Shown here: one piece after another, positions 1 through 6,286 of the stretch
Layout: each line of letters begins with the position of its first letter
How positions within the stretch are numbered: the first letter of the stretch is position 1
Source of the DNA: Deinococcus malanensis
GTDB lineage: Bacteria; Deinococcota; Deinococci; Deinococcales; Deinococcaceae
DNA: 28,457 bases
Assembly (NCBI RefSeq): GCF_014647655.1
Contig: NZ_BMPP01000025.1
Location: 1 to 28,457, forward strand
Direction of reading: 5' to 3'
The notes under the pieces: model-generated
Seen by the model: only the letters and a program-made list of their open reading frames with translations
What the model was told of the DNA's origin: nothing
Databases searched by the model: none
Program-made: the position numbers and the translations under genes

Positions 1-104
<104 letters not shown>

Positions 105-128
105 CCTTTTATAACAGCAGAATTTTTC

Positions 129-161
129 AGGCTCATACATCCATGTATGGGCCTATTTTTT
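129..161 (+). terminator. Rho-independent terminator of the rRNA unit
   Basis: Arms AGGCTCATACAT and ATGTATGGGCCT form a near-perfect 12-bp stem with one G-U pair. The arms are only 2 bases apart, so in practice about 10 bp with a small loop. The stem is followed by A and six T. It lies directly behind the 5S gene, so it most likely ends rRNA transcription. Confidence 0.92.
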
Positions 162-346
162 CGCTCATTACCCTGTTTTGCTTCAGCAGTCCGCCAGTGA
201 TACAAACAGGCGCCTGCCACGCCGCTCGAATGTCCTGGTCTGGCCATATATCCATGGCGCGTTCCCGGCTGAGGTCAGGCAGTTCGTAGGTCCCCTGAAG
301 TAGTTGGTGTGTAGCGCGCTAATAAAACCCACCCTGGTGACTCTTC

Positions 347-384
347 CCTGTGGCCCGTTATCCTCTGGCCACGCTCGCCACAGG
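347..384 (+). promoter_or_regulatory. Inverted repeat overlapping the nuclease ribosome-binding site
   Basis: CCTGTGGC at 347-354 and GCCACAGG at 377-384 are perfect 8-bp complements separated by 22 bases. The right arm shares AGG with the Shine-Dalgarno AGGAGG (382-387) of the endonuclease at 392. If the RNA folds this way, the ribosome-binding site is partly masked. It could be chance or part of a protein-binding site. No ligand-binding RNA is recognised. Confidence 0.35.
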
Positions 385-391
385 AGGCCTC

Positions 392-1234
392 GTGAACCAT
401 CTCTGTTCATCTGCTGCTGCTCTGCTTACCGTATTGTTCGTAGGTTGTGATACGCCACAGGACCAGAGCACCACCGATTCTGGCGTGTCCCAGCCACCGT
501 CCCAGTCGCAGCCTTCAGAGAAAAAGCCCTCTACTCAGCCTGCTGCTTGCGAAAAGCGTCCGATACTTCCAGCTGATCCCCGGTACATCACTCTGTGTGA
601 CGAGATCAGCGTCCTGTATGACGCTAAAGCCCGAATTCCGCGTGCAGTTCTGGAAGTTCTGAGCGCTCGGAAGATCAGTGGAGAGGCGACCCGCGACGAC
701 GATGAGTTCCGCGAGGACGAACGTCTACCTGAATCCGCTCAGGCCAGGCCGCAGGATTATCGGCGCAGCGGTTATGATCGCGGACACCTCGCGCCCGCTG
801 CGGACTTCAAACACTCCGAGGAAGCTATGGCCTCCTCATTTCTTCTGAGCAATGTCGCGCCGCAGCAGGCGCAATTCAACCGCAACGCCTGGGCTGGACT
901 GGAAAGCGCCACGCGCGAATGTGCCCTCAATCAGCGGCAGCTGAGTGTCGTGACCGGCACCATCGGGGAAGGCGGCACCCTCAAGGAGGAAGGACGGGTG
1001 GTCATCCCGAGGCAGTTTTACAAGCTGTGGGTAAGTTCCCGTGGATACCGGGCCTGGGTCATGCCAAACGTCGGTGCTGGAGTTCCGCAGAAGGAGCTCA
1101 GCGGCAGTGCCTACGCCCGCTTTGAGGTCACCCTTGACGAGCTGAGAAAGGCCACTGGACTGAATCTTGCCCCCGGCACCTCGGGTGAGGCCAAGGGCCG
1201 CTTGTGCGCCGCAAGCATTCCACTTTCCAGGTAG
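392..1234 (+). CDS. DNA/RNA non-specific endonuclease, lipoprotein (DRGH/NUC1-like family)
   Basis: Predicted secreted, lipid-anchored nuclease of the Serratia-nuclease/NUC1 (beta-beta-alpha metal) fold, which cleaves DNA and RNA without sequence specificity. Visible is the catalytic motif DRGHLAPAADF, with His as general base. Downstream, the segment NVAPQQAQFNRNAW supplies the Asn that binds Mg2+ in this family. I chose GTG at 392 because AGGAGG lies 4 bases upstream and the resulting N terminus is a signal peptide ending in LFVGC, a plausible lipobox with Cys19. An in-frame GTG at 350 lacks a ribosome-binding site. A Ser/Gln/Pro-rich linker (about residues 25-50) separates the anchor from the nuclease domain. 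At 280 aa it is a normal length. It likely degrades extracellular nucleic acid for nutrition or defence. That role is inferred; the family call is firm. Confidence 0.88.
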   Translation: MNHLCSSAAALLTVLFVGCDTPQDQSTTDSGVSQPPSQSQPSEKKPSTQPAACEKRPILPADPRYITLCDEISVLYDAKARIPRAVLEVLSARKISGEATRDDDEFREDERLPESAQARPQDYRRSGYDRGHLAPAADFKHSEEAMASSFLLSNVAPQQAQFNRNAWAGLESATRECALNQRQLSVVTGTIGEGGTLKEEGRVVIPRQFYKLWVSSRGYRAWVMPNVGAGVPQKELSGSAYARFEVTLDELRKATGLNLAPGTSGEAKGRLCAASIPLSR

Positions 1235-1479
1235 ATTGGCCGCCTGCACGTGCCAGATCATCAAGGCACAGCATCAAACCTCTAACCCACGCTGAACCAC
1301 ATGCAGACAGCCTGATATGAGCTAGGGTACGGCTCCCTGACAACATCAATTTTCTTTGCTCCTGGGTCAGACGTTTGGTATCAACGAGGTGACGCGGACT
1401 TGGTTTCGCCTGTCAATCGGTGGCCCTACGTGAAGCTGACGCAATCTGCCAGCATGTCCTGGGTGCCGGGTGTGTTTTT

Positions 1480-1795
1480 CCTACTTGCCCAGTTGCCTGC
1501 ACCGCTGGATTAGCGCTGCTGGCAATACGCAGTCCCGCTTTGGCAGTTCCACTTTGTAAGTGTCCCGCATTTGGCAACAGTACCGAGCCCGGCGCCTACG
1601 GCCACGAAGTCGGTGCTGACGTGAAGATTCATCACGAGGTTGCCACCCGCCACACTGACATTATCCGAATTCCAGCTGCCCCTCAGACTTCTTTGGCCCA
1701 GAAAGTGTCCATTCCGCTTGCGAAAACTACCGGCGAGCGGTGTCCACGGCAGTAAAGTCATTGCGCCAGCTTCCTGGAACCAGTTGGGTGTCCGC
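1480..1795 (-). pseudogene. Remnant of a GH16-family glycoside hydrolase (frame-broken)
   Basis: Minus-strand reading gives pieces of a GH16 beta-glucanase spread over three frames in the right order. First comes NDFTAVDTARR then a stop (GH16 N-terminal pattern DDF..LDTARW), about 1760-1728. A second frame gives NGHFLG and WNSDNVSVAGGNLVMNL, about 1717-1620, closely matching the typical strand W.S.NV.V..GNLVL.L. A third frame gives RDTYKVELPKRDCVLPA (pattern Y..GR.EVR.K..KG.GVLPA), about 1570-1500. The catalytic ExDxxE segment is not found. No start codon or continuous frame exists, so this is a decayed or sequencing-damaged gene. It lies downstream of a GEMM-like RNA on the same strand. The family identification comes from pattern memory and is tentative. 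Confidence 0.42.
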
Positions 1796-1950
1796 TGAGG
1801 CAGGAATCAGGGCAGCAATGGGGTGGCCTGGGCACTGGGATACCCCGAGGTACGTTCTTCACGCGGAGCGACCATGGTCGCGCTTGAACAGGACAAAGGC
1901 AATAGAGACTCAGAATGGAGGCGACGGCAAGTTTTAAGAACCTGTGCGCA

Positions 1951-2036
1951 CGGTAAATCCCCTGTCACCAGTAACTGGGCCGACCTCTTGGGTCCTGGTA
2001 GCTCTATGTCGCCGCCTCGCGACGGTTTTGCCTTTT
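1951..2036 (-). ncRNA. GEMM-I-like (c-di-GMP) riboswitch aptamer, degenerate
   Basis: On the minus strand the RNA reads AAAAGGCAAAACC, then a hairpin CCGTC-GCGA-GGCGG (GNRA tetraloop), then GACATAGAGC, a second helix TACCAG/CTGGTG enclosing CCCAAG, then GGGGATTTACCG. This order matches the GEMM-I layout: GGCAAACC, GNRA-capped P2, GACGCAAAGC, P3 with CCUAAG tetraloop receptor, 3' GGGUUACCG. The usually invariant GACGCAAAGC is altered at three positions and one extra A sits in GGCAAACC. It may therefore be a divergent or decaying aptamer. It lies about 150 bases upstream of a GH16 remnant on the same strand, and c-di-GMP control of polysaccharide enzymes is plausible. It needs a covariance-model test. 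Confidence 0.45.
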
Positions 2037-2040
2037 TCGG

Positions 2041-2304
2041 TTGAGCGAGGAACCCGCTAATGAATTCGTCCCCATACCAGCAAGGACCTCAGCAATCACT
2101 CATAGGTTGGCTTAAACGTTTTCATAGACAGGGCTGCCGTAGCGACGTAGGCGAAATTTTCTCGCGTCCAGCAGTTATTTCCCCCGCAGAGGTAAAGTGA
2201 GCCCGTTCGTTTGTGTCGACCCATTCTCGTCAACCCACCGATTATCTACCGGGGGCCCCCCAGCCTGTGAGGGGAAGAGGGTCGCGTGCCGCCGCCGGGA
2301 CAGG
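2041..2304. other. Intergenic stretch, nothing recognised
   Basis: Between the GEMM-like RNA and the promoter of the next gene I see no convincing reading frame, RNA or repeat. Together with 1235-1479 it makes the part of this ~1-kb gap that I cannot explain. The short ORFs here on both strands lack recognisable protein character. Confidence 0.4.
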
Positions 2305-2310
2305 TAGCCT
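2305..2310 (+). promoter_or_regulatory. -10 box TAGCCT of a leaderless transcript
   Basis: TAGCCT fits the TANNNT -10 pattern and lies 6 bases before the ATG at 2317, so transcription would begin at or next to the start codon. No Shine-Dalgarno sequence is visible, which agrees with a leaderless mRNA. No clear -35 box is seen. Confidence 0.5.
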
Positions 2311-2316
2311 GAATGC

Positions 2317-2757
2317 ATGAACGTTCTGCTGACCGCCACCGCCCTGCTCGGCCTTGGTCTTTCGGCCGCCCAGCCAGCGGCTTCCGGGTGGCCACAGGGC
2401 AGCTGCCTCCACGGCACTACCATCAACGATACTGGGCGCACATTGAACCTGCGTGCGCTAGAGGGCGAGATCCGGAAATTGATTCATCAGGCCGGAGTGG
2501 CGCCTGCTCCCACGTGCAGCACTTACCTGAATGTTCTGGTCCATGCGGAGCCCCTTGGCCCACAGACCATCCGAATGACGGCCCACCTGGTCCTTGCCGA
2601 GCGCGAAGTGACCCTGAATGAAGTGACCCGCAAAGCTCCTGCATTCGGGTGTCGGCGCACTGTTACGGAAATTGTCCATCCACACGAGGATTTCTTCACC
2701 AGTTCCCAGGCCGTGATCAAGCGTCTGCTTGCTGAAGCTCCACAGTGCACCGTCTGA
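2317..2757 (+). CDS. Small secreted protein of unknown function
   Basis: A 146-aa protein with a typical Sec signal peptide (hydrophobic residues 2-18, cleavage probably near residues 18-23). The mature part contains four cysteines (in GSCLHG, APTCST, FGCRR and APQCTV), suggesting two disulfides in an exported domain of about 120 aa. I do not recognise the family and assign no function. ATG 2317 is preferred because a TANNNT -10 box lies 6 bases upstream. The overlapping ATG at 2313 is in another frame without protein character. It stands alone between the GH16/GEMM region and the nuclease gene. Codon use resembles its neighbours and there is no recognisable terminator immediately after it. 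Confidence 0.75.
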   Translation: MNVLLTATALLGLGLSAAQPAASGWPQGSCLHGTTINDTGRTLNLRALEGEIRKLIHQAGVAPAPTCSTYLNVLVHAEPLGPQTIRMTAHLVLAEREVTLNEVTRKAPAFGCRRTVTEIVHPHEDFFTSSQAVIKRLLAEAPQCTV

Positions 2758-2950
2758 GGCGGGCGTAATCAGCGAACTCCATGCCTGTAGATCTTGAAGC
2801 GTGAACGCTAAGGCTGCATGATGGCGCAGTGATCCGCCGCTACCCACACTGCCAGCTCATTCAGGAGGGCGCTGGGCGTTCCAAGCTGGAAGGCGCAATC
2901 CCATCGCCCAAGCGGTACGGATCTGTCGCTCTCGCTACAGTGGGACAGGC

Positions 2951-2989
2951 ATGAGCGGACAGAACGCACGGGTCATGGACGCCTTTTGA
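2951..2989 (+). CDS. Possible 12-codon leader peptide coupled to the 5' nuclease
   Basis: ATG 2951 opens a 12-codon frame (MSGQNARVMDAF) whose TGA overlaps the TTG start of the nuclease in the string TTGA (2986-2989). A -10-like TACAGT lies at 2936-2941, 9 bases before the ATG, so this mini-ORF could be the first frame of a nearly leaderless mRNA. It would let ribosomes reach the weak TTG start by termination-reinitiation. There is no in-frame ATG or GTG for the nuclease further upstream. The idea rests on position only. The peptide itself has no recognisable function. Confidence 0.4.
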   Translation: MSGQNARVMDAF

Positions 2990-3720
2990 CGGCCCTGCTC
3001 ATCGACAGCAGCAACACCATCTGCCGGGCGTATTACGGCAGGGCTGGTGGTGACGCGTCCGCCGTCCCTCAAGTGCTGCGTGACCTGGTGTGGACTCTTC
3101 AGCTGCGCTTCCAGGCCGAACATGTCATCGCCGCGCTGGATGACAGCCGAAATTTTAGACAGTGCCTGTACGAGAACTACAAGAAGCAGCGCAGCCCCAA
3201 GCCCGCGGATCTCACCGAGCTGCTGAGGCAGGCAGATGAACTGATGAGCGCCGCAGGGGCAATTCCGGCTCTGGCGCCCAACCATGAGGCAGACGATGTG
3301 ATGGGCACCCTTGCCCGGCGTGCTCCTGGGCGGGTGGTGATCGTCACCAGTGACCGCGACCTGTTTTCCGCCGTGACCGCGACCGTGCAGGTCTACGAGC
3401 CGCGGGCCAAGACCGTCATCACGGTGGCTGACGTGCAGGCCCGCTTTGGTGTGTCCCCGGAACGTATTCCGCTATTCAAGTCGCTGTGCGGGGACAGCAG
3501 TGACAACATTCCTGGCGTGCGTGGCCTGGGTGAGAAGGCCGCGAGTGTTATGGCGGCGCAGTGCGGCAGCGTGGACGAAGTCTTTGACCGGGTCAGTTCG
3601 TTCGAGCGCCGGTACCAGAAAGCATTGCAGGCCGCGGATCCGTCCGAGATCCGCCTGTTTCACGAACTGGCAACCGTCCGCACCGACGCCCCAGTGACAC
3701 GCGTGTCACTCCGCCGCTGA
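2986..3720 (+). CDS. Stand-alone 5'-3' exonuclease / flap endonuclease (PolI 5'-nuclease domain)
   Basis: A 244-aa protein equivalent to the N-terminal 5'-nuclease domain of DNA polymerase I, with no polymerase domain, similar in size to E. coli Xni/ExoIX. Acidic metal ligands are visible in family order: LLIDSSN (D7), ALDDSRNFR (D52/D53), NHEADDV (E101, D103, D104), TSDRDLF (D123, D125), and the helix-three-turn-helix CGDSSDNIPGVRGLGEKAA (D170, D173). All key acidic residues are present, so activity on flaps or 5' ends in repair or replication is likely. The start is TTG at 2986, the only reasonable in-frame start. It overlaps the stop of a 12-codon leader ORF. It is followed by a hairpin at 3794-3821. 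A family B polymerase lies 2.6 kb downstream but not in the same transcript. Confidence 0.85.
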   Translation: MTALLIDSSNTICRAYYGRAGGDASAVPQVLRDLVWTLQLRFQAEHVIAALDDSRNFRQCLYENYKKQRSPKPADLTELLRQADELMSAAGAIPALAPNHEADDVMGTLARRAPGRVVIVTSDRDLFSAVTATVQVYEPRAKTVITVADVQARFGVSPERIPLFKSLCGDSSDNIPGVRGLGEKAASVMAAQCGSVDEVFDRVSSFERRYQKALQAADPSEIRLFHELATVRTDAPVTRVSLRR

Positions 3721-3793
3721 CCGGGCAGGCCTTGACCGGCCACAAGGTCTGCCAACATTGCCCAGCCTCCCGGCCCCGCACTATCTGGTGCTG

Positions 3794-3821
3794 CTCGTGA
3801 GTACGGAAAACCGTACCCGAG
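3794..3821 (+). terminator. Hairpin between nuclease and M42 peptidase
   Basis: GTACGG (3801-3806) and CCGTAC (3811-3816) are a perfect 6-bp pair around AAAA, extended by CTCG (3794-3797) with CGAG (3818-3821). There is no T tract, so it could be a weak terminator, an attenuator or a protein-binding site upstream of the peptidase. Confidence 0.4.
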
Positions 3822-3920
3822 CAAAGGATGTCGCCTGCGGTGCAGAAACGCCTGGACGGCTGGCCATCCGGGCTGCCCTGGGACTTGACCCGCTGCCACC
3901 TTCTGGTCATGATGGCGGGC

Positions 3921-5003
3921 ATGCTCGAACAACTCCGTCGTCGCCTGCGTGAACTGTGCGATATAGACGCCATTTCTGGCGATGAACGCCCGATGCTCCG
4001 CGCGCTGCGAGACATTCTTGCCGGGCAGGTGGACGAGTTTACCGTGGACGTCGCCGGTAACGCCTTTGCCGTTAAGCGTGGGCCCCAGCCCGGCCCGACC
4101 GTGCTGATTGCGGCGCACACAGACGAGATCGGCCTGATGGTTAAAAGCATCGAACCCGGAGGCTTCGTCCGGTTCGAGAAGATTGGTGGCGTCATCGACA
4201 ACCTGCTTCCTGCACGTGCCGTGCGCGTGCGTGGGGTCAACGGCGTGATCGGCGTGAAGGCCGGACACTACCAGACCGAGCAGGAGCGTACCCAGGGGCG
4301 CAAAGCCAGTGAGCTCTACATTGACCTGGGCTGTTCGAGCGCCGCCGAAGTCCGGGCCCTCGGTGTTGACATCGGCGACCCGGTGGCGTTTATCAGTCCG
4401 CTTCTGGAGATCGGTGGGCAGGGACACCTCGTCGCCGGGAAGGCCGTGGACAACCGCCTCGGCTGCGCGGTGCTGCTTGAACTGGCGATGGGGGAGGCCC
4501 CCCCCTCCGGCACCCTGGTCCTGGCCTTCACAGCCCAGGAGGAGGTGGGGCTCAAGGGGGCCAGACTCGCGGCGGAACGGTACCGGCCAGACCTCGCCCT
4601 CGCCCTGGACACCATGCCGACCGGGGATACGCCGGACATGCACGAGCACCGTGACCTGAATGTCCGGCTTGGCGCAGGTCCAGCACTTCAGGTGATGGCC
4701 GGACCGGGCGGACGCGCCAACCTGCTTCACCCCCTCGTGAAGGATTACCTGCTGGCCACTGCCCGGACAAAGCAGGCTTCCCTGCAACTGTGCACCTTCA
4801 ATGGTGGGTCGAATGATTCAGCCGCCATGGCCTGGGCTCACCACGGGATTGCAGCGGGCTCGCTGACTATCCCGCGCCGCTATTCGCACTCCCCAATGGA
4901 GCTTGCGGACCTGCGGGACGCGGTTGGGGCTCTGGAGATCCTGCGTGGCGTTGTTGAAGGGATGGACAGCCTCCCGGACTTCACGTTCCTGGCGGGCGAC
5001 TGA
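3921..5003 (+). CDS. M42-family metalloaminopeptidase (glutamyl aminopeptidase / endoglucanase-M type)
   Basis: Cytosolic dinuclear-metal aminopeptidase of the M42 (TET) family, which trims peptides released by proteases. Motifs in order, numbered from M1 at 3921: AAHTDEIG with ligand H66, AGKAVDNRLG with bridging D177, TAQEEVGLKG with catalytic E207 and ligand E208, ALDTM with D230, and SHSPMEL with H323. The length of 360 aa is normal for M42. The frame is open further upstream (to 3828), but those residues (GWPSGLPWDLTRC...) have no M42 counterpart. I chose ATG 3921, where the usual N terminus MLEQLRRRLRELCDIDAISGDE begins. ATGs at 3909/3912 are alternatives; no good ribosome-binding site settles it. 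All catalytic residues are present. It stands alone, with hairpins on both sides. Confidence 0.9.
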   Translation: MLEQLRRRLRELCDIDAISGDERPMLRALRDILAGQVDEFTVDVAGNAFAVKRGPQPGPTVLIAAHTDEIGLMVKSIEPGGFVRFEKIGGVIDNLLPARAVRVRGVNGVIGVKAGHYQTEQERTQGRKASELYIDLGCSSAAEVRALGVDIGDPVAFISPLLEIGGQGHLVAGKAVDNRLGCAVLLELAMGEAPPSGTLVLAFTAQEEVGLKGARLAAERYRPDLALALDTMPTGDTPDMHEHRDLNVRLGAGPALQVMAGPGGRANLLHPLVKDYLLATARTKQASLQLCTFNGGSNDSAAMAWAHHGIAAGSLTIPRRYSHSPMELADLRDAVGALEILRGVVEGMDSLPDFTFLAGD

Positions 5004-5012
5004 GCTGCCCCT

Positions 5013-5047
5013 GTAGTGGCAGCGCCTCAGAAGTGAGGCACCGCTAC
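5013..5047. terminator. Long hairpin after the M42 peptidase, possibly bidirectional
   Basis: GCCTCA (5024-5029), loop GAAG, TGAGGC (5034-5039), flanked by GTAGTGG (5013-5019) and CCGCTAC (5041-5047), which pair with one G-U. It begins 10 bases after the peptidase stop and lies between two convergent genes, so a terminator role is likely although no T tract follows. Confidence 0.5.
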
Positions 5048-5181
5048 GCGAGGTGTGGTTCCCGGTACAGACAGCATATCGGCCGCGCCCCGATTCACGG
5101 TCTGAACGAAAGGCTGCGCGAGAGGAAGGGGGCCGGCCCATGGGCTGCCGACCGCCATGTGATCGTGCCTGCGGGCCCCGT

Positions 5182-5994
5182 TCAGGCGTCCTGAGGGTGC
5201 CGCAGAAGCAGCTGCTGGCGCTCCCTGGTGCGGAAGCCAACGCCGGCATAGATGTCCTTGGCGAAGTAGTGGTCATCTGCAACGATCACCAATTCACCTG
5301 CCCCGAAGGTCTGCTGTGCGTGGGTTCCGGCAAAGTGGGTCAGGGTGCCACACAGGCCCTGGCGGCGGTAAGCCGGATGCGTGCCCACCGACTGGAACCG
5401 CGCTAGGGCGCCGTCGGTGTACACCCCGAGATCGGCAGCGAGCACGCCTTCAACGAAGGCACCGTACCAGAAACCGAGCCCCGCCTTGGTCATGGCCCGG
5501 TAGCGGCGGAACTGCCCTTCCTTGAAGGTCCGGTACGAGGCCTCTGACTCGTTGAAGCGGTCCTCACGGCACGCGACCTGATGATCGACCACGGCGCCCC
5601 AGGCCTCATCCGTGTCCTCAATGACGCGCAGTTCCGCGCTGGTGTTCGGCCGTGCGGGAGCGTGAAGGGCACTGGCCGACATGATGACGTTTTCTTCGAG
5701 CGTGTACCCGGCATCGACGAAGGACTGGATGTCGGCCTCTCCGCGCGCGGGGACATCCCAGCCGAACAACGTGTGCCGCACGGTCGGCGGCGTACCGACC
5801 AGTTCCGCGAAGCGCGATTCCCAGGCAGGGAGGTCGGAGGGCTGCGGGGGGCGCTCGAATATCAGAAAGTTACCGAAGTAATGTGTGGGGTTGTCGGGGT
5901 TCGTGACGCGTATGACGTCTCCGAGGTCATCAACGACGCCCTGGAAGCGCGCGAAAATCAGGTCGGTGCGGTACCCAAGTGAACGCAGGTGCAT
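5182..5994 (-). CDS. GNAT-family N-acetyltransferase
   Basis: A 270-aa protein whose C-terminal half is a GNAT domain: strand ARFQSVGTHPAYRRQGLCGT carries motif A (R/Q-x-x-G-x-G/A, here RRQGLCG) that binds acetyl-CoA pyrophosphate. It is followed by the motif B region DDHYFAKDIYAGVGFRTRE. The N-terminal ~130 residues (HLRSLGYRTDLIFARFQG...) resemble a degenerate second domain, giving a two-part GNAT layout. The substrate cannot be told. The frame is open 57 codons further upstream, but ATG 5994 has TACAGT exactly 5 bases before it, a leaderless start. The upstream residues (Arg- and Cys-rich) do not look like protein. It is divergent from the polymerase gene and convergent with the M42 gene. 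Confidence 0.82.
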   Translation of the reverse strand: MHLRSLGYRTDLIFARFQGVVDDLGDVIRVTNPDNPTHYFGNFLIFERPPQPSDLPAWESRFAELVGTPPTVRHTLFGWDVPARGEADIQSFVDAGYTLEENVIMSASALHAPARPNTSAELRVIEDTDEAWGAVVDHQVACREDRFNESEASYRTFKEGQFRRYRAMTKAGLGFWYGAFVEGVLAADLGVYTDGALARFQSVGTHPAYRRQGLCGTLTHFAGTHAQQTFGAGELVIVADDHYFAKDIYAGVGFRTRERQQLLLRHPQDA

Positions 5995-5999
5995 CCCTG

Positions 6000-6005
6000 A
6001 CTGTA
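6000..6005 (-). promoter_or_regulatory. -10 box TACAGT of leaderless GNAT transcript
   Basis: Read on the minus strand, TACAGT (TANNNT) is followed by CAGGG and then the ATG at 5994. This spacing of 5 bases decides the start codon of the acetyltransferase. No -35 box is evident. Confidence 0.5.
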
Positions 6006-6286
6006 CGGGCCGGCTGCGCCGCTCGCCTATGAGCCTTACGGCGTAGTAACTGCGTTCTTTCCGGTCCTGGTGCCCATACCTCGTTCCCGGCAGTCCTCGA
6101 ATCGGGATTTCGCACAACGTCGCCACCTGTGTACGGCATTGTGCACGATGAGCCCCGTTCAGCATGACCGCGCCCCGTTCACACAGCAGTCTGGCCTCCT
6201 GGCGGGTACGACCTCAGCCCGGGGGCACTTCGTCCCGGTAGAGTCTGATCAACCGGCCGCGGCGTTCAGCCCCCGGTTTCCAGCGC

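Noticed and set aside
1420..1755. 111-codon plus-strand ORF with a hydrophobic N terminus
   Set aside because: No family signal or ribosome-binding site. The minus strand of the same bases carries GH16-like segments, a better explanation.
3660..4787. 375-codon minus-strand ORF
   Set aside because: Shadow of the M42 peptidase, which has all catalytic motifs on the plus strand.
5995..6165. N-terminal extension of the GNAT protein
   Set aside because: The open frame continues upstream but reads through the -10 box TACAGT. The residues are Arg/Cys-rich and unlike the family.
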